Source: Metabacillus sp. B2-18
Lineage (GTDB): Bacteria; Bacillota; Bacilli; Bacillales; Bacillaceae
Assembly: GCF_021117275.1 (NCBI RefSeq)
Contig: NZ_CP088245.1
Span: 2,703,501 to 2,767,500, forward strand
Reading direction: 5' to 3'
DNA length: 64,000 bases
Shown here: positions 1-7,386 of the stretch, in pieces
Layout of the letters: each line of letters starts with the position of its first letter
How positions within the stretch are numbered: the stretch's first letter is position 1
Program-made: the position numbers and the translations under genes
The notes under the pieces: generated by a model
What the model saw: only the letters and a program-made list of their open reading frames with translations
The model's database searches: none
Told to the model about the DNA's origin: nothing

Positions 1-318
1 AAGGGACAATACACTGATTAAACCAATCGTAATAATAATCGCTTCAAGAAATCTAAAACAAACGTGCCATAGTGCAATTGTTTCATTATACTTTCTTAAC
101 AATGGAAACAAGGTAGTAGCTGTTCCTATAGCCGAAACTACAAGAATTAACTCCATAAGCGCCCCTAATATTATCTGGTTTGAGTGTTCAAAACCTTTTG
201 TTAGGTAATCTGAATCATTTAAGATAGGGGCGTATAAATTTAGACCTAGCACAGCCGAAACAGCAGCTAGTATAAACAATACACCTACAATTTTTGCAGC
301 TTTTTTGTTTGAATTCAT
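1..318 (-). CDS. DUF4386 family membrane protein, 3' part outside the window
   Basis: The first 106 codons are present and the frame is open to the window edge. The start is ATG at 318, preceded by GAGGGGATAAATAG. The N-terminus has a hydrophobic segment (about residues 8-26), a short polar loop with N-x-Y-x-P-I-L, and two further hydrophobic segments, which is the pattern of the DUF4386 family of multi-pass membrane proteins. The molecular function of this family is not known. It is the last gene of a three-gene operon with the XRE regulator and the membrane protein upstream on the same strand. Family call by recognition only. Confidence 0.75.
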   Translation of the reverse strand, partial: MNSNKKAAKIVGVLFILAAVSAVLGLNLYAPILNDSDYLTKGFEHSNQIILGALMELILVVSAIGTATTLFPLLRKYNETIALWHVCFRFLEAIIITIGLISVLSL

Positions 319-362
319 CTATTTATCCCCTCACATTATAAATTCGAAAACAATATGGTTCT

Positions 363-587
363 TTATTGCTTTGTGTCTTCCCCATAATAAAATATCTCTT
401 CTAACGGTAAGTTAAAGGTGTGTGCAATGCGAAAAGCTAGTTCTAGAGATGGGGAGTAATTCCCCTTTTCGAGAGCCACGATGGTTTGTCTTGTTACGCC
501 CACCTTGTCAGCCAACTGTTGCTGAGTCATTTCATCATGGTTGAAACGTAATTTTCGGATGTGATTGCCGACAAGATTTTTACCCAT
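363..587 (-). CDS. XRE-family helix-turn-helix regulator (small, 74 aa)
   Basis: A one-domain Cro/CI-type DNA-binding protein. The HTH covers about residues 8-62, with the usual 'TQQQLADKVGVTRQTI' recognition region and the 'LALEKGNYSPSLELAFRIA' type helix 4. Ribosome binding site GGAGTATAAAAA precedes the ATG. It lies 3 nt after the stop of the upstream membrane-protein gene, so the two are translated together; this small-XRE plus membrane-protein arrangement is common in Bacilli. It probably autoregulates through the two dyads at 1065-1098. Effector unknown. Confidence 0.85.
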   Translation of the reverse strand: MGKNLVGNHIRKLRFNHDEMTQQQLADKVGVTRQTIVALEKGNYSPSLELAFRIAHTFNLPLEEIFYYGEDTKQ

Positions 588-590
588 TTT

Positions 591-1037
591 TTATACTCCT
601 CTCCGATAGTGATAAAGTTTTGTAACGGAGCCCATCACATCTGAAATGAACCCTGAAGTAATCAGAATAATGAACATCATATGTGAGGGCTGAAAAATGA
701 CCAGTGATCCCATTGCAATAAGAAAGCCAATGATAAACACGAAAAATGAGTTCCGGTGCGCTTTCAATTCAATTAACTTATCTAATTCATCTGCAAATGT
801 GGGTTCTTTTTCGTTGGTCGTAATTCTAAATATAATGTTGAAAATAATGCTGATTATGATATGTGCAACGATTGAAAACAATGTCAGGAAGAGGACAAAG
901 GAACCCCAATAACGAAAAGCTTCAATTGACTCCAGTCCCCCTCCTGGAAACCGTGGATACATGTAAAAGCAATAAGAAACGAAAATGAGTATTGCACTAA
1001 TTACTGATACAATGCTTTTCTTTTCTTGGTATGTCAT
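591..1037 (-). CDS. Four-helix integral membrane protein paired with an XRE regulator
   Basis: 148 residues with four hydrophobic segments (about 8-27, 44-70, 97-113, 119-137) and a charged cytoplasmic stretch after helix 2 containing NEKEPTFADELDKLIELKA. That layout recurs in the membrane partner of small XRE regulators (DUF2178-like). Start ATG at 1037 follows AAGGAGG. First gene of the operon with the XRE and DUF4386 genes. Substrate or signal unknown. Confidence 0.7.
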   Translation of the reverse strand: MTYQEKKSIVSVISAILIFVSYCFYMYPRFPGGGLESIEAFRYWGSFVLFLTLFSIVAHIIISIIFNIIFRITTNEKEPTFADELDKLIELKAHRNSFFVFIIGFLIAMGSLVIFQPSHMMFIILITSGFISDVMGSVTKLYHYRRGV

Positions 1038-1064
1038 GATTCAAACCTCCTTGTTTGATAAATT

Positions 1065-1120
1065 TTACAAAATGTAAAATATGTTATACATAATGTAAAA
1101 TAAACTATACACAAAGTCAA
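1065..1120 (-). promoter_or_regulatory. Promoter of the XRE operon with two tandem dyad operators
   Basis: Read on the minus strand: -35 TTGACT (1115-1120), 17-nt spacer, -10 TACATT (1092-1097). Two copies of a TTACA-N3-TGTAA dyad lie at 1065-1077 (perfect) and 1086-1098 (one end changed), spaced exactly 21 bp, which is two helical turns. The upstream dyad covers the -10 box. This is what a repressor site for the small XRE protein would look like; the link to that protein is inference. Confidence 0.65.
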
Positions 1121-1140
1121 GTATAAGTTACAAAAAAATA

Positions 1141-1175
1141 GGCAGGAACATTACCTATTGAGTAATGTTCCTGCC
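1141..1175 (-). terminator. Rho-independent terminator
   Basis: A 14-bp perfect stem (GGCAGGAACATTAC and its complement) with a 7-nt loop, followed on the minus strand by TATTTTTTTG. It lies just downstream of the broken GNAT gene. Confidence 0.8.
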
Positions 1176-1186
1176 ATAGCAATGAG

Positions 1187-1613
1187 TTAAAAGAACACTC
1201 CTTGTTGATGCATAGCATTGTCTTCTGGGACATCAACGATTTCTAAAAGATTAGCTCCGATATATTCACAAGTTTTTCTTGAAGCGATGTTATCTGGATT
1301 ACAGGCAATAAACAGTTTTTCCATTTTATGAGTTTGTACCACTTTCCTCAAAAGCAATACAGATTTTGCAGCATAGTGATTACCTCTATTTTCCTCATCT
1401 ACTGAATAACCAATATGACCACCATTATATAAGTTTTCATTGTATCCAATCTTATATCTATCTTACCAATAGGTTTGAGCGAACCACTTAAAGAAATGTT
1501 GAAATGATAAGCTGGAACCTAGTTCTTTTCCTTGTTTCCTGGTGATGTCTTACAAGATGTAATTCAATTTCCTCTCCTTTAATAATATTAAAATCCAAAA
1601 ATTCGAATTCCAC
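1187..1613 (-). pseudogene. GNAT acetyltransferase, frameshifted
   Basis: Start GTG at 1613 with GGGGGGAG upstream. The first 30 codons (VEFEFLDFNIIKGEEIELHL...) and the last 70 codons (...GYNENLYNGGHIGYSV, NRGNHYAAKSVLLL, NPDNIASRKTCEYIGA) read as one GNAT-fold acetyltransferase, but they are in different frames with stops between them around 1460-1520. The acetyl-CoA region and the 'NxxSRKTCEYIGA' motif near the C-terminus are intact. A terminator follows at once. Probably non-functional; substrate unknown. Confidence 0.7.
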
Positions 1614-1789
1614 TATTCTCCCCCCTAATATACCTCTACTTATTCCACCAAACTGTCCGTTAGCCATCCATGAAGCAGAGCTTCACCACAGAAGGTGTAA
1701 GATAACTAAGTTCTTACATGGTAGTTTAACAATGAAGTAATATTTATACCTTAAACTTAGTTTTAGAATATAAGGTACATTAAACTTAT

Positions 1790-2119
1790 TTATTTTTTAT
1801 ATATCCTTGGATGGTGTTTTAAGTAGATAAAGATCTTAGTTATTACAATTGCCATTATTAAGATGCCTAGATAATTAAGAAAGAGATAAAAGTAATTCAT
1901 ACCATTTCCTAGTTTGATTAAATCCCAAGCAACCATTACAGGTTTTAATAAAAATGAGAAAAAGGCACTCGTTAATACGCCGTAGAGGAATATATTCTTA
2001 TTGTTATTAATACACCATTGATATACTAACATGAATGTGACAGGGACAAGTGAAGCATCTAAAGCAAAGTTAACTGGCATAACTGGTATCACCTGAAACG
2101 GATAATATACATACAGCAA
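1790..2119 (-). pseudogene. CBO0543-family membrane protein, 5' end cut by an IS110 end
   Basis: About 105 residues with three to four hydrophobic segments; the pattern 'YYPF...VNFALDASLVPVTFMLVYQW' is that of the CBO0543 family of small Bacillus/Clostridium membrane proteins, normally about 150-170 aa. Here the N-terminal part is missing: homology to the orphan IS110 end begins at 2115, and the only possible start (TTG at 2119) lies inside that IS sequence. Probably a truncated remnant. Function of the family unknown. Confidence 0.55.
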
Positions 2120-2344
2120 TTATCGCTTGTGTTAATAAGCTTTTACACTTGATTTACGCACTTTTAAAGAACAAAACTACTTTCCAAGAATTAGCTTAGA
2201 GACTATATTTATCAAAATAAAACAAAACCTTCCAAATACTAAGATAAGGAAGGCTATTTAGCATACTCATTTTTAGTATATCATCATTATTTTAATTTTT
2301 TTATTGAAAAATGTTGACAACTATTAGCTGGTTTTGTGGAAGAT
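2115..2344 (+). mobile_element. Orphan 3' end of an IS110 element (230 bp)
   Basis: By eye this stretch is identical to 5637-5866, the last 28 codons of the IS110 transposase plus its 3' flank, and ends at the same base. The rest of this copy is gone. It joins the cut CBO0543 gene on its left; on its right the flank reads an open tail (DYDYTKAIVTLSA, stop at about 2383), possibly the end of another lost gene. Confidence 0.85.
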
Positions 2345-2421
2345 TACGATTATACTAAAGCCATTGTTACTTTAAGTGCATAGCACAAATTAAGAATATA
2401 AAGTAAAAAATCCAACCTATG

Positions 2422-2664
2422 TTAAGACTGAATTCTTTTTTCTAGGCTATTTATCTTTGTGTCATGTTTACCTGTCTTCTCGCTTAAATACTCAATATCG
2501 TAAATCATACCGTCAACCTTCTTAGATATTAGGTTTAAAGTTCCTTGAACATCTTCCTGTTGACTTCTCTCAATAGTATCAAGTCTATGTAAGACCTCTT
2601 TAAATTGCAGATCAACTTTATCAAACCGTTCTAAGATGATTTTTAACAATTGTTCATTATCCAT
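2422..2664 (-). CDS. Small coiled-coil protein, function unknown
   Basis: 80 residues, almost entirely predicted helix with heptad spacing of hydrophobic residues (LLKIILERFDKVDLQFKEVL, then LDTIERS, LNLISKKVDGMIYDIEYL, ending INSLEKRIQ). No membrane segment and no cysteine. Such short coiled-coil proteins are common in Bacillus genomes, sometimes beside prophage genes. Start ATG at 2664 is preceded by GAGGTGATTAT. No family function can be given. Confidence 0.65.
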   Translation of the reverse strand: MDNEQLLKIILERFDKVDLQFKEVLHRLDTIERSQQEDVQGTLNLISKKVDGMIYDIEYLSEKTGKHDTKINSLEKRIQS

Positions 2665-2741
2665 ATAATCACCTCGTTAATTCGTATATAGATAATTATA
2701 TCATAAGTATCACCCTTAACTTTCATTAATTTTAGTAAATT

Positions 2742-2900
2742 TTATATTTTTAAAGGAAGCGCATCTTCAAAACTCTCTCCAGCTTCTATCCAATACAAAT
2801 ATTGATTACTAGGTATCTCCGAATTTATGTATCATTTCTGTATCCAAAAACGTTTATCAGTACTTATAGTATATCCATCATTGTTTTCCAATGTGTTTGT
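2742..2900 (-). pseudogene. Degraded short reading frame
   Basis: On the minus strand a coding-like stretch reads NNDGYTISTDKRFWIQK, a stop, then YINSEIPSNQYLYWIEAGES and FEDALPLKI before a final stop at 2742. The 'YLxWIEAGN' type ending is seen in some phage tail-associated proteins, but that is a weak resemblance. No start codon with a ribosome binding site is seen. The remainder of 2665-3056 holds nothing I can identify. Confidence 0.3.
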
Positions 2901-3050
2901 TCATTCTCTAGCATTACATTTCCCCCATTGTAAAAATAAGTATCTTTATTACAATTATAAATTAATTACTCAACATTTTAGATTTTTCTTTTTAAATGAA
3001 CTGGTCCTTACAAAAAAGACGTTTTTTATTTAAGAACCCCGCCCAACACG

Positions 3051-3082
3051 AAAAAACACTTACCTTATATTCAAGATAAGTG
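3051..3082 (-). terminator. Terminator of the DinB-like gene
   Basis: Stem CACTTA/TAAGTG extended by an imperfect inner part, followed on the minus strand by a run of six T (complement of 3051-3056). It lies 28 nt beyond the stop codon of the DinB gene. Confidence 0.65.
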
Positions 3083-3110
3083 CTTCTGATTTCGGAAGAA
3101 TTCCTTATTA

Positions 3111-3614
3111 TTATTTTGCGAATTCTTTTTCAGGCAACCCCAATATGTCTGTATTTTTAGGTATATGGCCAAGTAAACGTAGCATAGTTACAATTTGCCC
3201 TTTATGATGTGATTCATGAGTAATTGAATGGATTAGTAATTGATGTGGCGTCTTTCTTATATACCCACTACCTGCTCTCCAAGAAGGCTCTTTTTCGATA
3301 AATTCATCAAATTTGTTTTTGAATTGTTCAAGTACACTCTCTACATATTCATCAGCTTGTTTAAAATACCGTTGAATATCATCTACCTTCATATTATTAA
3401 TTACTTCCTTCGTTAATAATGGAGATGATGATTCTGATAGCACAAAAGAACCTAACCATGCATGATAGCAACCTGCCACATGAACTAGGGAATCTCTAAT
3501 GCTATGAAAACCAAATTCAAACTCTTTAGTAAAATCATCTTCATTCAATTCTCTACACTGATCTACTAAAATTTGACGTGTTTGTTTTACCCATTCATAT
3601 TCTAACTTTTCCAT
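3111..3614 (-). CDS. DinB/DUF664-family four-helix metal-binding protein
   Basis: 167 residues in the DinB-like fold, a four-helix bundle that holds a divalent metal. The expected histidines are visible: His45 in 'SLVHVAGCYHAWL', and His133 and His137 in 'HSITHESHHKGQ'. The family includes bacillithiol S-transferases and other thiol-dependent enzymes, and many stress-associated members without known substrate. Start ATG at 3614 with GGGAGGATGCT upstream. Single gene with its own terminator. Confidence 0.85.
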   Translation of the reverse strand: MEKLEYEWVKQTRQILVDQCRELNEDDFTKEFEFGFHSIRDSLVHVAGCYHAWLGSFVLSESSSPLLTKEVINNMKVDDIQRYFKQADEYVESVLEQFKNKFDEFIEKEPSWRAGSGYIRKTPHQLLIHSITHESHHKGQIVTMLRLLGHIPKNTDILGLPEKEFAK

Positions 3615-3756
3615 AGCATCCTCCCACCCCTATTAGGAAAATTTCCCTTTTTAATATACACCAATTTACATTATCATTACACTTAATTTGTTTTTTATTG
3701 TGCTACCCTAAAGGTTATTAATACACCTTCAAAAATCCCTTCTACTTTAGCAAAAA

Positions 3757-3800
3757 ATTCATCATACGTTAGGCGACAATCGCATAAGCGTATGATGAAT
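3757..3800 (-). terminator. Long inverted repeat, probable terminator
   Basis: A 12-bp perfect stem (ATTCATCATACG at 3757-3768 and its complement at 3789-3800); inside the loop a second short stem GCGA-CAA-TCGC. The minus strand continues with six T, so it may end transcripts from the broken membrane gene at 3880-4072. Confidence 0.5.
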
Positions 3801-3879
3801 ATGGTATCAATCTTTTTTATCTGGAGTAGTTAGCTATAAAACAGTGACTCGTTTTCTATTTATTTGTGCATATAAATTA

Positions 3880-4072
3880 TTAATTATCCCTTTTTGATTT
3901 TGAGTATATAGGAATTAAAAGTACCCCTATTCCAAATGTAGCATATGAAATCCATCGAACTATATCGTACCCTTCTGATTGTTTGAAAAAAGAAATATTA
4001 ATAATCATTGCTAATGCAGCCAAAAATTGCAAGTGTTTTTCCTATTACCTGTTTAGACAAAATGAATTTCAC
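3880..4072 (-). pseudogene. Small membrane protein, frameshifted
   Basis: A GGAAGGAG site precedes the beginning (TTG at 4060 or GTG at 4072). The first codons read LSKQVIGKTLAIF, then the frame shifts by one base in a run near 4020, after which LAALAMIINISFFK, YDIVRWISYATFGIG and VLLIPIYSKSKRDN follow to the stop at 3880. Two hydrophobic helices are apparent. The original would be a two-helix protein of about 60 aa; no function known. Confidence 0.5.
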
Positions 4073-4200
4073 TCCTTCCAAAACATTTTAACTAAATATC
4101 ACCATATTTTTCTAACAAATTTAATCCTTTTGTAATCTGAAACAATTATTAATATTTACACATTAAATTCCTCAACAATATGGCCCTTAAATAAAACAAG

Positions 4201-4229
4201 AGCGCAATTCATTACTGCAGAATTGCGCT
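4201..4229 (-). terminator. Hairpin, probable terminator
   Basis: Ten-bp perfect stem AGCGCAATTC/GAATTGCGCT; the minus strand continues CTTGTTTTATTT. It stands at the left border of the IS110 region and may belong to the flank rather than to the element. Confidence 0.5.
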
Positions 4230-4245
4230 TTGTTCGTAATATAAG

Positions 4246-4278
4246 TTTAACCAGATTTTACTGGTTGAACTTTTTTTA
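4246..4278 (+). terminator. Terminator upstream of the IS110 transposase
   Basis: Stem AACCAG/CTGGTT with outer GTT/AAC pairs, followed by eight T (4271-4278). It faces into the element, so it would stop outside transcripts entering the transposase gene. Confidence 0.55.
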
Positions 4279-4291
4279 TTTAGTTTTATTA

Positions 4292-4456
4292 TAGCGGTAG
4301 TCGGAGTAGAACGAAGCGCTTGTGGGACATGGATCCCGTCAGCAAAACTGTTCACTCCCTACTTGTATAATCATGTTTCAGGCTGGTTGGGACATGGATC
4401 CCGTTTAACAAGCGAACCTATGACAGTACAAGCAGCTCTAGGGACAACCGACTAAT
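4292..4456 (+). ncRNA. Candidate bridge RNA region of the IS110 element
   Basis: Noncoding 5' end of the element with nested long-range pairing: outer stem TAGTCGG (4298-4304) with CCGACTA (4448-4454); inner stem CGCTTGT (4317-4323) with ACAAGCG (4408-4414). Between the inner arms are two identical copies of GGGACATGGATCCCG (4324-4338 and 4389-4403), each able to form a GGGA/TCCC hairpin. IS110-group elements are known to encode a two-loop bridge RNA in this position. Exact ends and guide bases cannot be read without both target junctions. Confidence 0.5.
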
Positions 4457-4482
4457 CTTAAATTCTAAGGAGGAGATGATTG

Positions 4483-5721
4483 ATGAATCCAGTAATAGGT
4501 CTGGATGTTTCGAAAGGAGAAAGTCAGGTACAAGCATTCTTGGATAAGGGACAACCTTTTCGTAAAAGCTTTAGTGTAAAACATACAGTGGATGGTTTCG
4601 AGGGTCTATTAGTATTCTTAAAAGAGGTTGAAAAAGTAGCTGCTGGTAAACAACCTTCGGTTATCTTAGAATCGACAGGACATTATCAATCTCCAGTCAT
4701 TCAATTTTTGGAGGAACATCAATATATTTATATTATTGTGAATCCCCTAATCTCTTATCGAGCAAGGAGTGCAAGTTTAAGAAAGGTTAAAACAGACGCT
4801 GTCGATGCCTATCTTTTATGTGAATTATTCTATAAAGAAGAAATTGAACCGTATAAGAAAAGAGGTATCCAACTCTTAAACCTTCGTAATCTTACAAGGC
4901 AACAAGAGACCATTTCAAGTATCTCTTCTCAAACCAAGATACAGCTTCTAACAGTACTAGATCAGGTATTTCCTGAGTATAGAGGGGTCTTTGGTGATTT
5001 ATATTCGAAAGTATCTTTACAGACTCTTTCCTTGTTCCCTACTTCTGAACATGTACTAAAAACTACAGAATCTGTTTTAACCGAAAAGATTGTATCGTTA
5101 TGTACAAGACGTTCTGAAAAGTGGGCAAAAGAAAAAGCACAAAAGCTTATTGAGGCAGCATTACGAAATCCATTTCAAAGCAACTTGTATGAAAGCCTTA
5201 TTTTTAACTTAAAGATGTTAATTACCATTGTTCTTCAATACCAAGAGCACCTATCACAACTTGAAGCAGAAATAGATGCCCTCGCTAAAGAAATGGAAGA
5301 ATATAAGATTATCCAGTCTATCCCTGGTATCGGAGGAAAGATTGCGGCAACAATCATATCCGAAATTGGAGAAATAGATCGGTTTAATCACCCTAAAAAA
5401 TTAGTTGCCTTTGCAGGAGTTGATCCAAGCGTTTACTCTTCTGGACGATTTACGGCAACCCAAAATCGGATAACGAAAAGAGGATCCAGAAGGCTAAGGC
5501 AAGCATTATTTATGGCTGTATACTGTGGAATTCGAGATGCCCGAAAGCAAAAGACGAGTGACACTGTTATTCCTAGGAATAGAAAATTAAGAGAGTTTTA
5601 CGATAAAAAACGCAATGAAGGTAAACCCTATAGAGTAGCAATTATCGCTTGTGTTAATAAGCTTTTACACTTGATTTACGCACTTTTAAAGAACAAAACT
5701 ACTTTCCAAGAATTAGCTTAG
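4483..5721 (+). CDS. IS110-family DEDD transposase (recombinase)
   Basis: 412 residues. N-terminal RuvC-like DEDD domain with 'VIGLDVSKGE' (first Asp), 'VILESTGHY' (Glu) and 'VKTDAVDAYLL' (Asp-x-x-Asp); C-terminal transposase_20 domain with 'IQSIPGIGGKIAATIISEIG' and 'KRGSRRLRQALF', where the catalytic Ser of the family is expected nearby. It cuts and joins DNA guided by a bridge RNA. ATG at 4483 is preferred over TTG at 4480 because AAGGAGGAG sits 6-8 nt upstream. Full length and no internal stop, so it may be active. Confidence 0.93.
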   Translation: MNPVIGLDVSKGESQVQAFLDKGQPFRKSFSVKHTVDGFEGLLVFLKEVEKVAAGKQPSVILESTGHYQSPVIQFLEEHQYIYIIVNPLISYRARSASLRKVKTDAVDAYLLCELFYKEEIEPYKKRGIQLLNLRNLTRQQETISSISSQTKIQLLTVLDQVFPEYRGVFGDLYSKVSLQTLSLFPTSEHVLKTTESVLTEKIVSLCTRRSEKWAKEKAQKLIEAALRNPFQSNLYESLIFNLKMLITIVLQYQEHLSQLEAEIDALAKEMEEYKIIQSIPGIGGKIAATIISEIGEIDRFNHPKKLVAFAGVDPSVYSSGRFTATQNRITKRGSRRLRQALFMAVYCGIRDARKQKTSDTVIPRNRKLREFYDKKRNEGKPYRVAIIACVNKLLHLIYALLKNKTTFQELA

Positions 5722-5866
5722 AGACTATATTTATCAAAATAAAACAAAACCTTCCAAATACTAAGATAAGGAAGGCTATTTAGCATACTCATTTTTAGTA
5801 TATCATCATTATTTTAATTTTTTTATTGAAAAATGTTGACAACTATTAGCTGGTTTTGTGGAAGAT

Positions 5867-6375
5867 GGTGATTGAATTAATTCACCCATAATAAATGGTG
5901 CATTGACTCAAAAATTGTATCCTACAAAACACTAATTTACTATTCTCAATAACCAATTGTCTTCCATAGTTGAGAGTTTGTTGAAAATTCCAATTGCCCT
6001 AATTGTTATTATCTTTCTATATTTACTATCTGATTCCAATGCTTCTTTCAACTAATGTAAATACACCAGCGCTTATATAATGTTATCAAAATGAGTTAAG
6101 CCTTTGGAAATGGATACAATTGAACAAAACAGCTATTTTAATAGCACTAAACATTTTAAGTAACTTTATCATCATGAGAGTTGAATAATAAGATATTAAA
6201 TGAAAAATCCTTATTAATCTTAATGAATATTTTGGGTTATAATAGAATTATTTTATGAGATATTATTCTAATATTTCTAGTGAAAAAGTTTGAATTTATT
6301 AAATATTAATTGTTTTGTATAAAAAATCCTGTTATTGTAATTTTTGCGAGCGAGTTACTAATGGGGGAAGAGAAA
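5867..6375 (+). other. AT-rich intergenic stretch
   Basis: No complete gene. On the minus strand around 5960-6055 a short open stretch (IITIRAIGIFNKLSTMEDN...) may be a gene tail. A TATAAT box at 6238-6243 could serve the secreted-protein gene that starts at 6376, giving a leader of about 125 nt; no good -35 box is visible. Confidence 0.3.
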
Positions 6376-6816
6376 TTGAAAATTAAGAGTCTGCTATTAT
6401 TATTAATCTGTACTTTTGTAATTGGAATTACCTTTCCTTCGTACATTAGTGCGGCACCTAGTAAACCAAACTACGTACCAGTTAATGAAGGAGGCAGTTG
6501 CCCTAAAATAGACAGTACCATCCTATCCAAGAGTGATATTTACATAACAAGAGGTACTAACTATTTAATAGGAGCGGCAGTTGGTTTGTCATTGCCTACA
6601 GCATATCTCTCTATACCAGCAGGTATTACAGCTTCACTTGCAGCACCTATTGATTCAGCACTTATAGGGTGGAAAGTTGATACTTATCAATGTGTTTCAC
6701 AGGTGGACACCTTTCCTAATGATCGTTGGAGATTCGACTATACATTAGTGTATTATGATGATAAAGGAAGGTACCAGAGCTCTCAAAGCGGTTATTATTA
6801 TACTCCGCCATATTAA
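6376..6816 (+). CDS. Secreted protein, function unknown
   Basis: The start is taken as TTG at 6376, with GGGGGAAGAG just upstream; an ATG at 6361 in the same frame is possible. A clear signal peptide (KIKSLLLLLICTFVIGITF, cleavage near YISAAPS) is followed by about 120 residues. The mature part has two cysteines ('GGSCPK' and 'YQCVSQ'), which could form a disulfide, a hydrophobic Ala/Leu-rich segment (LIGAAVGLSLPTAYLS...) and a Tyr/Asp-rich C-terminus ending YYYTPPY. No family recognised. A 51-aa membrane protein follows 12 nt later in the same transcript. Confidence 0.75.
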   Translation: MKIKSLLLLLICTFVIGITFPSYISAAPSKPNYVPVNEGGSCPKIDSTILSKSDIYITRGTNYLIGAAVGLSLPTAYLSIPAGITASLAAPIDSALIGWKVDTYQCVSQVDTFPNDRWRFDYTLVYYDDKGRYQSSQSGYYYTPPY

Positions 6817-6828
6817 AGGAGTGAGAAT

Positions 6829-6984
6829 ATGGAAATAAGTTTTGATCCACAATGGATTATTATGCTTATAATAGTTATAATAATACTTTTTCGAATTAAT
6901 ATTTTAAAAGCAAGACTCAAAGAAAAAAATGAAGAAATAATGAAACTAAAAGAAGCTTTAAACTATTTCCAGAATAAAAAGTAA
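6829..6984 (+). CDS. 51-aa single-helix membrane protein with coiled-coil tail
   Basis: ATG at 6829 preceded by AAAGGAGTGAGAAT, stop at 6982. One membrane helix (WIIMLIIVIIILFRI) near the N-terminus and then a charged amphipathic helix (LKARLKEKNEEIMKLKEAL). It follows the secreted-protein gene by 12 nt and a terminator follows, so the two form a two-gene operon. A partner, anchor or immunity role for the secreted protein is only a guess. Confidence 0.7.
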   Translation: MEISFDPQWIIMLIIVIIILFRINILKARLKEKNEEIMKLKEALNYFQNKK

Positions 6985-6996
6985 TAGAAGAGAGGT

Positions 6997-7040
6997 CGAT
7001 TCAAAAGCTAGTTTAATAACGATCTTTTGAATCGGTTTTT
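6997..7040 (+). terminator. Terminator of the secreted-protein operon
   Basis: Eleven-bp stem CGATTCAAAAG/CTTTTGAATCG with a 16-nt loop, followed by GTTTTTC. Confidence 0.8.
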
Positions 7041-7176
7041 CATCTATTCCTCCACTGTTTTTAAAGGAAGCTACTAATACGGAAGAGTTTTAACCAAACA
7101 TTTTTAGTGTAATGGTTCTTCATAATTACTTAACCCCATTTCTTTAGATAGTAGATAACAACACAGATAAGTTCTT

Positions 7177-7292
7177 CTAAATTTTGAGTTCGGTATTGTC
7201 ACTAACAATAAGACCTTCATACTCCCCGTTAATACCCCAAATCAATATATAATATTCTCCATACAGTGTTTTATCACCTGTTTCTTCCTATT
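7177..7292 (-). pseudogene. Degraded reading frame in the 7.0-7.4 kb gap
   Basis: On the minus strand GDKTLYGEYYILIWGINGEY then EGLIVSDNTELKI before a stop at 7177; one base out of frame the coding-like text continues as QNLEELICVVIYYLKKWG. No start is seen. It looks like the end of a frameshifted gene of unknown family. The rest of 7041-7386 shows nothing else. Confidence 0.3.
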
Positions 7293-7386
7293 CTTAACTG
7301 CTACACTACAATAAAGGAACGTCAAACAGCAATCCTTTTTCTACCATAGCGCTTTTATTGTTGAATAACATTATTATCATCACTAA

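Larger units (their letters stand above)
4230..5866 (+). mobile_element. IS110-family insertion sequence, apparently complete
   Basis: Contains one DEDD transposase, a structured 5' noncoding region of about 200 nt and a 145-nt 3' end with the hairpin CCTTCC...GGAAGG. The right border is set at 5866 because the second, partial copy (2115-2344) diverges after the matching base. The left border is not certain; 4230 is a guess within about 60 nt. No target duplication is expected or seen for this family. Confidence 0.8.

Noticed and set aside
2827..3033. 68-codon plus-strand frame
   Set aside because: No start signal; runs over a degraded minus-strand frame and has the aromatic-rich look of AT-rich noncoding DNA.
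4324..4403. GGGACATGGATCCCG hairpins considered as members of the GGGACA palindrome family
   Set aside because: They share only GGGACA; the rest differs from both arm forms and they sit inside the IS110 leader.
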